From Actinomyces sp. UMB0138 (GTDB lineage Bacteria > Bacillota > Negativicutes > Veillonellales > Veillonellaceae): 64,000 nt of DNA. A model generated the notes under the pieces. That model did not search any database, was not told where the DNA came from, and saw nothing but the letters and a program-made list of their open reading frames with translations. Shown here piece by piece: positions 36,001 to 44,900 of the stretch. The stretch spans positions 701,942 through 765,941 of the forward strand of contig NZ_PKMC01000001.1 in NCBI RefSeq assembly GCF_002849225.1, written 5' to 3'. The position numbers and the translations under genes are program-made. Every line of letters begins with the position of its first letter. Position 1 is the stretch's first letter.

Positions 36001-37299
36001 TTATGCAGTCTTCATGCGGGAGAGCATTACAGAGCACGTTCCCACCAAAGAAACTTCGGCAAGAGCGAAGATGATAATGCCCGCGGCACCGGTCTTCGGG
36101 AGAGTAAACCAGAAACCGGAATCCGCCTTGGCCACGTTTTCGATAACTGCGACGTGATTGATGTCCGTCACGGTATACAAAGTTACTTCTCCGCTACGCA
36201 CAAAAACCTTGAACTTCGCATCCTTCAGGACACCGTTTGCCGTGTCAGTGGCCTTACCCTTCTTGATCTGAAAATCGGCGAACTTGGTCTTGGGGTTTGT
36301 TGATTCTGGTGGTACATCCTCGGGAGAGGACGGTTCATTTTCTCCGTGGCCGGGGACAAAACCAAACTTGTTTTCCACCTCTGCCGGCGGCTGATCAGCC
36401 ACCTTGAACTTCATGGCTACGACAACTTTTGCTTCAGAATCAGCGTTCACTGCTGCTGCAATCTTGCCTAGGCCATCTTTTGTGAACGAGACTTTGATCC
36501 GAAGGAGACCATCGGCTTTGTTTTCGGTGCTTACCGTGTAATCGGTGGTCTTCTGCAGTACAGTGCCGCCGATCTTCACCGATTTAACTGAATCTACACC
36601 CGGCGTCTTGTAAGCCGCCTGGAGCGCGTCGTCAAAGACTGCATACCCGGTTACTGTACGGCTTTGTCACCAACCTTCTTCTTGTTCACCCTAGAGGTGA
36701 TGGTGTAAGAAATGTCGTCTCCGGCGCCCACCGTCTTGGTAGTATCAGCGCTCTTGGTAATTTCCGACGTCAGATCCTTGTTCTTAGGCTGCACGGTGAT
36801 GTTGTATTCAAAGTTGGTAGCCTTGGCCGCCGTGCCGGTGATCTGGGGAGCCGTTAGGTAGAAGGGCTCTACCTCCGAGGAATATCCTGCAGGGACTACA
36901 GTCTCTTCCACCTTTTATAGGCCTAGGTTCAGGTTAGAGAAAGAAGCATTGCCTTGCGCATCGGTTACTTGCGAGTTCGCGGTACCGAGTTCAATGTTCT
37001 TTTCCGTACGGGAATTTAGAGCTTCTACCTAGTGTGCCAGTGTCTTCCAGCCGTCGATCGTATTCAGGTCTACAGTCTTCCCACCTACCTTATTTACTGG
37101 CGTGACAGTAAAAGTAGCGCCCTTAACCGGATCCTGAGCACTTTCCTTCAACTTGTGGATCGTGATTGGGCCAGTTTCCGAATGTCCCGTTTGCCACGGC
37201 GCAACCGGCTTCTCGGACTCGTTTGCACCGGCCGCGCCGGCGCAAACGAGTCCGATGGTTACAACAAGAGCGCCACCAGCATTCTTTAAGCTTTCGCAT
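36001..37299 (-). pseudogene. Broken major pilin with LPKTG signal
   Basis: A FimA-like pilin of about 430 codons, no longer translatable as one chain. It starts with ATG 37299 after GGAG. A frameshift at about 37284-37297 separates MRKLK from the rest of the signal peptide (NAGGALVVTIGLVCAGAAGA). In-frame TAG at 37029-37031 and TAA at 36915-36917 follow. A second frameshift near 36651-36670 joins VNKKKVGDKAV to TGYAVFDDALQAAYK. The C-terminus is still well preserved: FWFTLPKTGAAG, hydrophobic helix and basic tail (SRMKTA). An E-box remnant, KVEETVVPAGYS, is also visible. Confidence 0.9.
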
Positions 37300-37320
37300 C
37301 TTAATACTCCTTTTATGGTG

Positions 37321-38894
37321 TTATGACCGGCTGGTCTTCTTTGTGAGCCGCCTTATCCAGGCACTAATTCCACCTGTGCCCAACAAGGCAATTAGCCCAG
37401 CGCACCAGGTCCACCCCGCCCCGCCAGTGCGGGGCAGTGAGAAAGGCTGCGCTACATCCATTTGGGAGGTGACCGATTCCCAGAGGATTGAGCGCTGCGA
37501 AACGAATGGGGATCATCCTTGCAGCTGTCCGGTTTCGTCGAGTTTCATCTGTCTTGGAGCTTCCGGAGCGCTGGTTGCATAAACGGCACATTTGTATTTG
37601 CCTGCCTGAATGAACCGCCCTGTCAGACTTGCCTGAGTCTTGGCTTTGATGCCGTCCTCGCTGTAGATGAGGCGAAAAATCCTCTCTCCTGATGCCCGTC
37701 TTGCCATCTCTTGGTCCAAGTTGGCTATCTTCCACTTAACCGAGGGCGTCATTTCGATTCCGCCAATTCCGCCTAACCATACCGAGGTCGCATCCGATTT
37801 CTTGCAAGCCATTTCTAGCCGTATTTGTTTATTAGAAGCGATCAAGGAGGCTTCAATCTGCACAGGCGCATATAGGGGCATGCCGACGATAGAGCTAATC
37901 TGTTTTTCGGATATGCTCAGCTTCAGGTCACCTGACCTGGCAACACGAGCGGTAACTGTTAGGTTTGCAGCTAGCTCATCTGTAGAGCCATCCGGATAGG
38001 TTACTAGTACCGGAATGGACAGATGCTGGCCCGCGGTATTTAGCGGTGGGCTCACCCGAATCTGACCGGTATCCCCATTAATGCTTACCCAGTTTGGCAC
38101 TGGCCGTTTCAGATCTGTCAGCACGGCAAATGTGCTCCCGATAGGCAGGCGCGCTTTGGGATCCGCAGGCGGGGCGAAGTTTCCGCTGGTGCATTCCTCC
38201 GACGCTCAGGTCTCGGTATGCAGGGGGCAAAGTTGTCCGATTGTTTTCGCACTCGTACTTTGAAGGTGGTGTCCTTACTAAGTTGTGGGGCGACATCTGG
38301 AAGCGGGCGGGTAGGTGGCACGAATCTTGAATTCAAGTTTTCTGCCAACGTCAGCTTTCTTGGGGCCCATTTGGGATTGTCCGGTTTTCGGATCTAGATA
38401 GTATTGCCCCTCACGTGGATTCGGCCCGGCAGATTGCATATAACCGTTTGAGTTCCCTACGATCGCAAAGCTCATCTCTCTTGCAGGCACATCAGTAAAT
38501 ATGCCCGCATCTGGATCTTCTACAAATGACCAAGGATGATCGGGTTTTTAATCATCGAAGGCCAGCTTTCCTTTAGGGAAATGGGGGAAGGTATTATATA
38601 TGGTATTAGATATCTGCCCGTAGAAAACGTCTGTCTTCTTGTAGTGGACGTCTCCGGCCAGAAGGTTATTTCCTTAAGAATTTTCTACGACATCTGGGAT
38701 GCCGTCTCCACCGATGGCGTAGGGGCCGTACACCATGTACTGCTGCTCCTTTTCCTACCGGTGTAGTAGCCCGCAATAATGGCAGCACGTCTAGATCTAA
38801 ATCTGCCTGTACAGTGGCGGTTATGTCCATATATGGGTGACGTTACTGCCATTTTCCCAAGACCAGAGAGAACGACCAAACCACCCGGCATCAT
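37321..38894 (-). pseudogene. Broken cell-wall-anchored surface protein or adhesin with LPRTG signal
   Basis: The 3' end encodes FSLPRTGGAGWTWCAG, a membrane helix and a basic tail ending at TAA 37321-37323, a typical sortase signal. An in-frame TGA at 37513-37515 cuts it off. Upstream, the longest open piece (37513-38124) has Rib/Ig-like sequence such as IPVLVTYPDGSTDELAANLTV. Further upstream the reading shifts frame at about 38160-38290 and meets TAA codons at 38548-38550 and 38674-38676. Between them are GDGIPDVVENS and SFVEDPDAGIFTDVPAREM. The start may be ATG 38894, overlapping the minor pilin stop. It was probably a pilus-tip or surface protein. Confidence 0.82.
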
Positions 38895-39613
38895 GCTATT
38901 TCACGAGTATTAGTCATGCAATCCCTCCGCCGGCATACCCCAATTCCAGCGACGATAGCTGCCATTGCTAGTAGACAGATCCCAATACCAAAGGAACCTG
39001 TCTTGCTCAACATTGGTAAGGCTCCATTTTTTGAGGCATACTTTTGCTTCGCCGGGATCGGCACTGTCTTAGTAATCTTTGGCTTTTCCGAGTTTAGTTT
39101 CGGAGTAACTACGAAGCGATAGCTCCACTGCGCCCGTTGCGGGTCGGCAATGGGAATAGTGACTAGGAAAGGCGCAATCTGCCTATATTTATGGGTGGTA
39201 TCTGCGGGTGATAGTTCATCTACTAAATACATCCCTACTGGTAAATCCCGAAACACTGCTTTTCCGGCCTCATCAGTTACAGCGACTGTCACCGGCAGTG
39301 CCTTTGGCGCAAGCTCCTTTAGTCGCAGCCTATTCAAATCCTGCCAATTAGCACCCTGCAGCGATATATTTGGCACCTTGCTAATGCGAATTTGCTGGCC
39401 CTCGACCGGACCATTTGGCTTACCACCCGGCACCGGATCATCAAACGGGTTGTCCCCACTTTTTATTACCGTGAGCGTACCGCGCTCAGTTACATCTATG
39501 GCCGACGTGTCTAAACCATCACCATCACCGATTACAGGAGGCGCCGCAAAAGCGCTTGCTGTAAAGGTGAAAGTAGACAGTGCAGTAATTACTCCAAGTA
39601 ACACGCGCTTCAT
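38891..39613 (-). CDS. Minor/basal pilin with altered sorting motif LSKTG
   Basis: A 240-residue exported protein with signal peptide (VLLGVITALSTFTFTASAFA) and a CnaB/SpaA-like domain with FRDLPVGMYLVDELSPADT. The C-terminal sorting region is LPMLSKTGSFGIGICLLAMAA, then RRRD. The expected LPxTG reads LSKTG, with Ser in place of Pro. The ATG overlaps the upstream sortase stop by 4 bases and its Shine-Dalgarno GGAGGG lies in the sortase tail, so the two are coupled. Whether sortase accepts the motif is not known from sequence. Confidence 0.85.
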   Translation of the reverse strand: MKRVLLGVITALSTFTFTASAFAAPPVIGDGDGLDTSAIDVTERGTLTVIKSGDNPFDDPVPGGKPNGPVEGQQIRISKVPNISLQGANWQDLNRLRLKELAPKALPVTVAVTDEAGKAVFRDLPVGMYLVDELSPADTTHKYRQIAPFLVTIPIADPQRAQWSYRFVVTPKLNSEKPKITKTVPIPAKQKYASKNGALPMLSKTGSFGIGICLLAMAAIVAGIGVCRRRDCMTNTREIA

Positions 39614-40464
39614 GATTTCCCTCCTTCGAGCTTGTCCTTAGCCGTCTTTTTTACTAGCCACCGCATAAGTAGCAGCGCAGCCACAACACAAATGCAGATA
39701 ATTAGGATCATCCACCACGACCAGCGCATTCCCGTGACTTCCGGAAGGCCTTTCGGATCCAGTGGTACCTTATGGCCGGTTACCAGAAGCCGGTGAGAGT
39801 TAATCCCGTAGGGGGTACACGTGATCACCGTGAGAAGGTCCTTGTTTGGAACGCGGGCTAATGAGGAGACCTCGTTTGGACGCACCACCTGGATGGAATG
39901 CACCTGGTATTTCAACTTGCGGCCTGCCACCTGCACATACATTTCGTCGGCTCGTCGAACGCTGGAAAGATTGTCTAGCAGGGTAGCGCTCGAGAGGCCT
40001 GAATGCCCGGTCAATACCGCGTGGGTACCGACTCCTCCAACTGGCAGCGAAGATCCATATAGATGGCCGATACCTTTTTGCAAAGTGTCTTCCGTTGTGC
40101 CGTGGTAGATCGACAGGTTTATGTGCGCCTTTGGAATGATCAACCGCCCCATCTCTGGGAGCAAGTTCAACTGGTGCAAATATTCCTGATACGGATTATT
40201 AGTTTTAGAAACTCGCGCAAGCCACGGATCCAAAATGGGAGCTCCCGGGACCTGACGATTATACTGTTCAGCCCGCGCAAGGCTTCGTTCTAAGAGTTGG
40301 GGTGGTACCTGGCGCTCCGAGACCGCGTATTGCCTAGCAACAGCTTGCTGACGCGCATTATTCCATTGGCTCGCGACCACAGGATACGCCAGCACAATAA
40401 TGCCCATCACCGTAAGCAGCACCGTTACGAATCTAGAGCGCCAGGTATCTACCCCCTTTTTCAA
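39610..40464 (-). CDS. Class C (pilus-polymerising) sortase
   Basis: A 284-residue membrane transpeptidase that links pilin subunits. It has an N-terminal membrane helix (VTVLLTVMGIIVLAYPVVA), the lid motif DPW in ILDPWLARV, the His of GHSGLSSATLLDNL, the catalytic Cys in TVITCTPYGINSHRLLVTG with its following Arg, and a C-terminal membrane helix, which marks class C. The start is TTG 40464 behind AGGAGGAG. It lies 11 bases after the major pilin gene and is the only intact sortase in the window. Confidence 0.95.
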   Translation of the reverse strand: MKKGVDTWRSRFVTVLLTVMGIIVLAYPVVASQWNNARQQAVARQYAVSERQVPPQLLERSLARAEQYNRQVPGAPILDPWLARVSKTNNPYQEYLHQLNLLPEMGRLIIPKAHINLSIYHGTTEDTLQKGIGHLYGSSLPVGGVGTHAVLTGHSGLSSATLLDNLSSVRRADEMYVQVAGRKLKYQVHSIQVVRPNEVSSLARVPNKDLLTVITCTPYGINSHRLLVTGHKVPLDPKGLPEVTGMRWSWWMILIICICVVAALLLMRWLVKKTAKDKLEGGKS

Positions 40465-40474
40465 GGCTCCTCCT

Positions 40475-41935
40475 CTATGCGTCTTTTCGGGCTCTGCTGT
40501 AGGCAGTTGTCAGCAAGCCGGCACCGGCTAGCACGAAAAGTACGATTCCTAGTCCACCAGTTAGCGGGAGTTTACTGGTGAACTCGCTTGTAGCCGAGTT
40601 GTATACGGTCGCGATAACGGCCTTGTCTGCGTCTGCCTTCTGAGCCGCCTTTATGGCTGCTTCATCGAAAGTAACCTGGGTGGCAGCCGGGTTGAGCTCA
40701 TAGCCCCTAGGAGCGACCGTTTGCTTCACGCATAGCTTCTTTGTACTCAGTGCACGAAGTGGTCCCACAACTTCATTGGCAGCAAACTCGTCTTTACCTT
40801 CAATGCTCAGTGCGTTCCCGGTTACGCCTTCCGTGCCCTCGCAAAGAAATACCTTGAACTTGGCCCCGGTCAGCGCTTCAGTAGTATTTGTCTTAAAGTT
40901 CAAAATTTTCAGCTTACCCATAGGTGTCGTGGGAGTCTGGTCGCCACCGGGGGTAGAAACCTCAGTGTCCGAAGTCTCGTCATCGGCCTTATTCGTGTTA
41001 GAAGCCGAGTTGGAAACCTTCTCGCTCACGTCAGCTGCTACTGTCGCCTGGATCGTTACCCTTAGGAACTTCCCTTGCTTGGCACTAACTTTCTCTAGGC
41101 CTGTGTCAGTTAGAGTCACAACCTTCTTTTGCACGTTTTCACTGGCACCATCAGTAACCTGGAAATCGTTATCCACCAAAGTCTCCGCTGCAACAGTCGC
41201 ATCTGCGGTGTCAACAATTTCAACCTTCGTAACTTTGCCCTTTTCACCATTGATCTCCAGGCCGGTGATAGGGGTATCTGTTACCACGAATTTGTCGAAC
41301 TTGTGTCCGGTAGCAAGGGTCCTGATAGAAGCATCGATCTGGAACTCCATCGTCGATCCCTTTGTGACCAAAGAAGTTTCCGGGGTAATGTCCTTCTTGA
41401 TAACAGTACCTGCGTCAGTGGACTTCGGATACACGTGAATGGTGTCCATATAGGTGCCGGTATTCGGGTCTGTCAGAGGCACCAAGATGTAGCTGTCCTT
41501 CGCTGGTGAAAGCCCTACTGGAGCCTTGGTTTGGACCAGTTTGTAGTAGCCCGGTTTCAACCCGGCGAAGGTTGCTGTTCCATCTGTGCCGGTAGCCTTT
41601 TCGGCACCCCCGATGAATGTAGTATCGGCAGTGCCGAACTTCCCTTCCTTTGCCTGGGCATATCCTTCCCCGGTGGTCACGTCCAGCGTGGACTTTTCCA
41701 GCTTGAACTTTGCCTCGGCCACTACCTCATGGGACGGGTTATCGGCCGCAGTACCGGTGGCTGCGGTATTGCCCGCAGGTCCTTTCTGCGCGTGAACAGT
41801 TATTGCGTAGGTAGCATTCGGATCGATTACGTTAGCCGCATTTGATACTGGCGCTACCGTCCCCAATCCCAGCGCTAGCAACCCGGCAGAAGCCACCGCT
41901 GCTACGCCTCTCCTAATTCGTCGTAGGGATAGCAT
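40475..41935 (-). CDS. Major pilin (SpaA/FimA-like shaft subunit), LPLTG anchored
   Basis: A 486-residue fimbrial subunit that a class C sortase would polymerise. It has a signal peptide (VAAVASAGLLALGLG..SNA), a pilin motif YMDTIHVYPK whose Lys is the cross-link residue, two or three CnaB-like domains and the signal KLPLTGGLGIVLF with a membrane helix and ARKDA tail. Two E-box-like segments read YKLVQTKAPVG and VKQTVAPRGY, with Gln where Glu is usual. Two Cys (FLCEG and KLCVK) could form a disulfide. ATG 41935 follows GAGGAG. Confidence 0.93.
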   Translation of the reverse strand: MLSLRRIRRGVAAVASAGLLALGLGTVAPVSNAANVIDPNATYAITVHAQKGPAGNTAATGTAADNPSHEVVAEAKFKLEKSTLDVTTGEGYAQAKEGKFGTADTTFIGGAEKATGTDGTATFAGLKPGYYKLVQTKAPVGLSPAKDSYILVPLTDPNTGTYMDTIHVYPKSTDAGTVIKKDITPETSLVTKGSTMEFQIDASIRTLATGHKFDKFVVTDTPITGLEINGEKGKVTKVEIVDTADATVAAETLVDNDFQVTDGASENVQKKVVTLTDTGLEKVSAKQGKFLRVTIQATVAADVSEKVSNSASNTNKADDETSDTEVSTPGGDQTPTTPMGKLKILNFKTNTTEALTGAKFKVFLCEGTEGVTGNALSIEGKDEFAANEVVGPLRALSTKKLCVKQTVAPRGYELNPAATQVTFDEAAIKAAQKADADKAVIATVYNSATSEFTSKLPLTGGLGIVLFVLAGAGLLTTAYSRARKDA

Positions 41936-41954
41936 TTTTCTCCTCTTCTTATGG

Positions 41955-44900
41955 TTATTTCTGTTTGAAAGCTCTAACGGCGCCCGCCACTAGAAGCGCT
42001 AACCCGGCAAGGATTACCCATGGTCTGGCTCCCCCGGTCAGCGGTAGATTTCCCACACTCACGTCAGCTAACTGGATAGTCCACCTACCCGTTGGAGGAA
42101 GCGAATCTGCACCTCCAGAAGAGTTGGTGCCATCGGGAGTGAACAGCTGGACCAAACCGCTGTTGCGGGTTTGCTCGCTCAAGGTGATAGTGCCGTCACT
42201 ACCGCCGGAGGCGACAGTGAACTTGTAGGGGAACGGCAGTTGTTCGCCGGCATGAGCCCCGCCGTTAGTGTTTAGAAGGTAGTAACTGCCCGGATCTAAC
42301 TCCTCGAGAGGCAGGTACGTACCCGCAGTGTCCTTATCTTTCACAAGTTTCTCGGCTTGGTCAGGAGTGCCCTCTTTGTACAGCTCAAATGTTGCCCCGG
42401 GGACCACGTTGCCCTTGGGATCGACTTTTTGGATAGCCACCTTGGCGCCATTATTCAGTGCTGTGTACAGCACGACGCCTTTAGGTTTGTTTCTATCCAA
42501 CGTGAAGCTGAACGGGTCGGAAGTCAGCTCTGTCCTAGGCGCAGCCTTAAACTCTGCACTTAGCAGCGGGTCGCCCTCTTCTAATTCCGGTTCCGGCGTG
42601 CTTTCCCTCGAAGCAGCGCGCTCACTGCGGCCAGCACGAGCGGCCGGCGCAATCTCTCCCTGCCAGTCGACCCAGTGAGTGAGCATCTTCACGTACCGCT
42701 TAGGAGTCGGCTTCCTAGAAGAGACCTTACAAGTTGCGGCCTGTGGCATGCTGGGCAAAGAAGCATAAGTGCCCGCCACTACAGGTTCTATCTTGCCCGT
42801 GAGCTTCTTTAGATCATCCGGACCGGGCAAATGCGGCCAGGCACACTGATAGTCATAATGCAGCCCAGACACCTCGACGTCATCCTTGCGTTTGCCCACA
42901 ACTGCAGTACCAACTTGGAAAGTGGAGACGCCATAGAAGTAGTCATCAACAAAGGTTGCCAAAGCACCATTCGGGTAACCCAGAGCAGTAGACAGCCTCA
43001 CAGAAGATATCTCGCCCTCGCCTATTCCCCCGAAAGGCTGCTCCCCAAGAGATGTGGATAAAGTAGCAGACGGGAGTACTTTTACCTCGCCCTTATACTC
43101 AGGTAACGGATCTGCCAGCGCATTCGTGTGCCAAAGCGTACACGTAGAACTTGCCGGCATAAAACGGCTCGTCCCGAAGAGCTGTAACTCACTTTGAGCC
43201 GGCAACTCAACTGAACCGGAAGTTACAGCAGGCTTGCCATTCTTATCCTTTACAAAGGCGTCCTCACACCTGTAGTGCAAGGTATAACCCACCTTGCCGT
43301 CTGCTAACAGGGCCTTGCCTATGGACTTTCGACCAACCCCGTCAGGAGTATCTAGTACATGGCGAACCGAAAGCTTGCCCGCTTTGCGGTCAATCCGGTC
43401 AGTTATCGTAAATTTAGTCCTGGGATAAGGAAAGCCCGGCCCCGAGAGCGACGGGTGAACTCTGAAAGCGAGCAAAACCTGATCGCTGTCAGAAATCGCA
43501 AGATTAGTGTCTACATCTACCAGCGATTTCTTCCCACCTGCGTAGCTGAAGAACTCCCGCAGCTGGTCTGCCCCTACCGTGGTGGTTGGCTGTGTCGGAT
43601 CCTTCTCAATCTTCGCCGTAACCTCAGTGTCATAAGTTGGCAGAGCCCGCTGGGCCAACGCACAGGAGTAGCCGACTGGGATTTGCTGCGCTGCTACGAC
43701 CGGCTCGAAATGGTCACCTCGCGCACTGAACTGGAGCTCTGCCTGGATAATTCCCGCACTATTGGCGCCCTCAGGCAATTCGTCCTGCTCCGCCTCGGTC
43801 AAAGTTACCGGTGGGCGGCAATAAAGCCGGGCAGAAAAGTCCTTCTCCTTCATAAGGAGTGCACCGCTACCACTTACGCGCAAACCAACCTGGACCTCTG
43901 TCTTTTGGAAGTCATAGTTGTTCCACACGACCATAGTTCCCGCAAAATTCTCGGGCAAAGTCTGTGGCACCGTCGGATTGGCGGGCACTTCCTTCTTTCC
44001 AGACGGAGTTTCGATCAACCGCTTGCGCGCATCCACCGCTGCCTTATAGAACTCATTGGCAGCAGGCGCCTTATCTCTGGGTAGGGACACCTCCGTCGTT
44101 CCAATTGAGCGCCCCACAAGAGGACGGCAAACCTTCGAATTCTCGTCACAGTTATGGGAAGGCTCGCGGCCTCGGTACCCTTCCGATACTTCCCAATAGC
44201 GATATACAGAAGTGTTATCTACGTGAGCCGAATCATCGGTTTCTTCCAGCACGCATTTGGCACCTGCCGGAATGGCGTCTACCGGATTCCACTCCCCCTG
44301 TTGGAAACGACCTATCCCAATTTGCTGAGTAGGTGCCACACTAGCCAATCTCGCTTGCAAATCTGTTGCGAACGTCGCTGCGGCATCGTAATTGGTATCG
44401 GGGACCTTTCGCGGAGCAGGAATAGGAATATTGTGCCCATTCAGCGCACACGAAATATTCACAGCAAACTGCTTAGCCCCAGAGACGATAGCTACGCCCT
44501 CGCCGCCGACTTTCTTCTTCACGTTGAAGGAAGCCAGCTGCATCCGGTAGGCGGCATTTAGGGTTGCTCTTGCCGGACCATCAACCTGCCAAGCATGGTG
44601 TGACTCGCCTACAGCCCGGTCGGACGAAGCTATGGTCCAATTCGCCGACTCAAGATCGGCTCCGGGAATCCGCAACGACCCTGGCTCCGAGGTGAGCTCG
44701 CACTTCCACCCAATGGGCGCGGGCACTGTAGTGACGTTTTCTTCCCTGGGCAGCAGCTCAATTGGGACTTTTTCGTTCTCGGTTTTTCCCGCCTCACTGT
44801 AGTTGCAGGACAGACTCGCCTGTACCTTGAATTCTCCGTCATCACGGGCAAAAAGCGCGTTCTTCCATTCTGCGGGTACAGGAATCTTCTGCTCACTCTT

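Noticed and set aside
43359..44084. A 241-codon open frame on plus inside the adhesin
   Set aside because: No ribosome site or family pattern; the minus-strand repeats explain the stretch.
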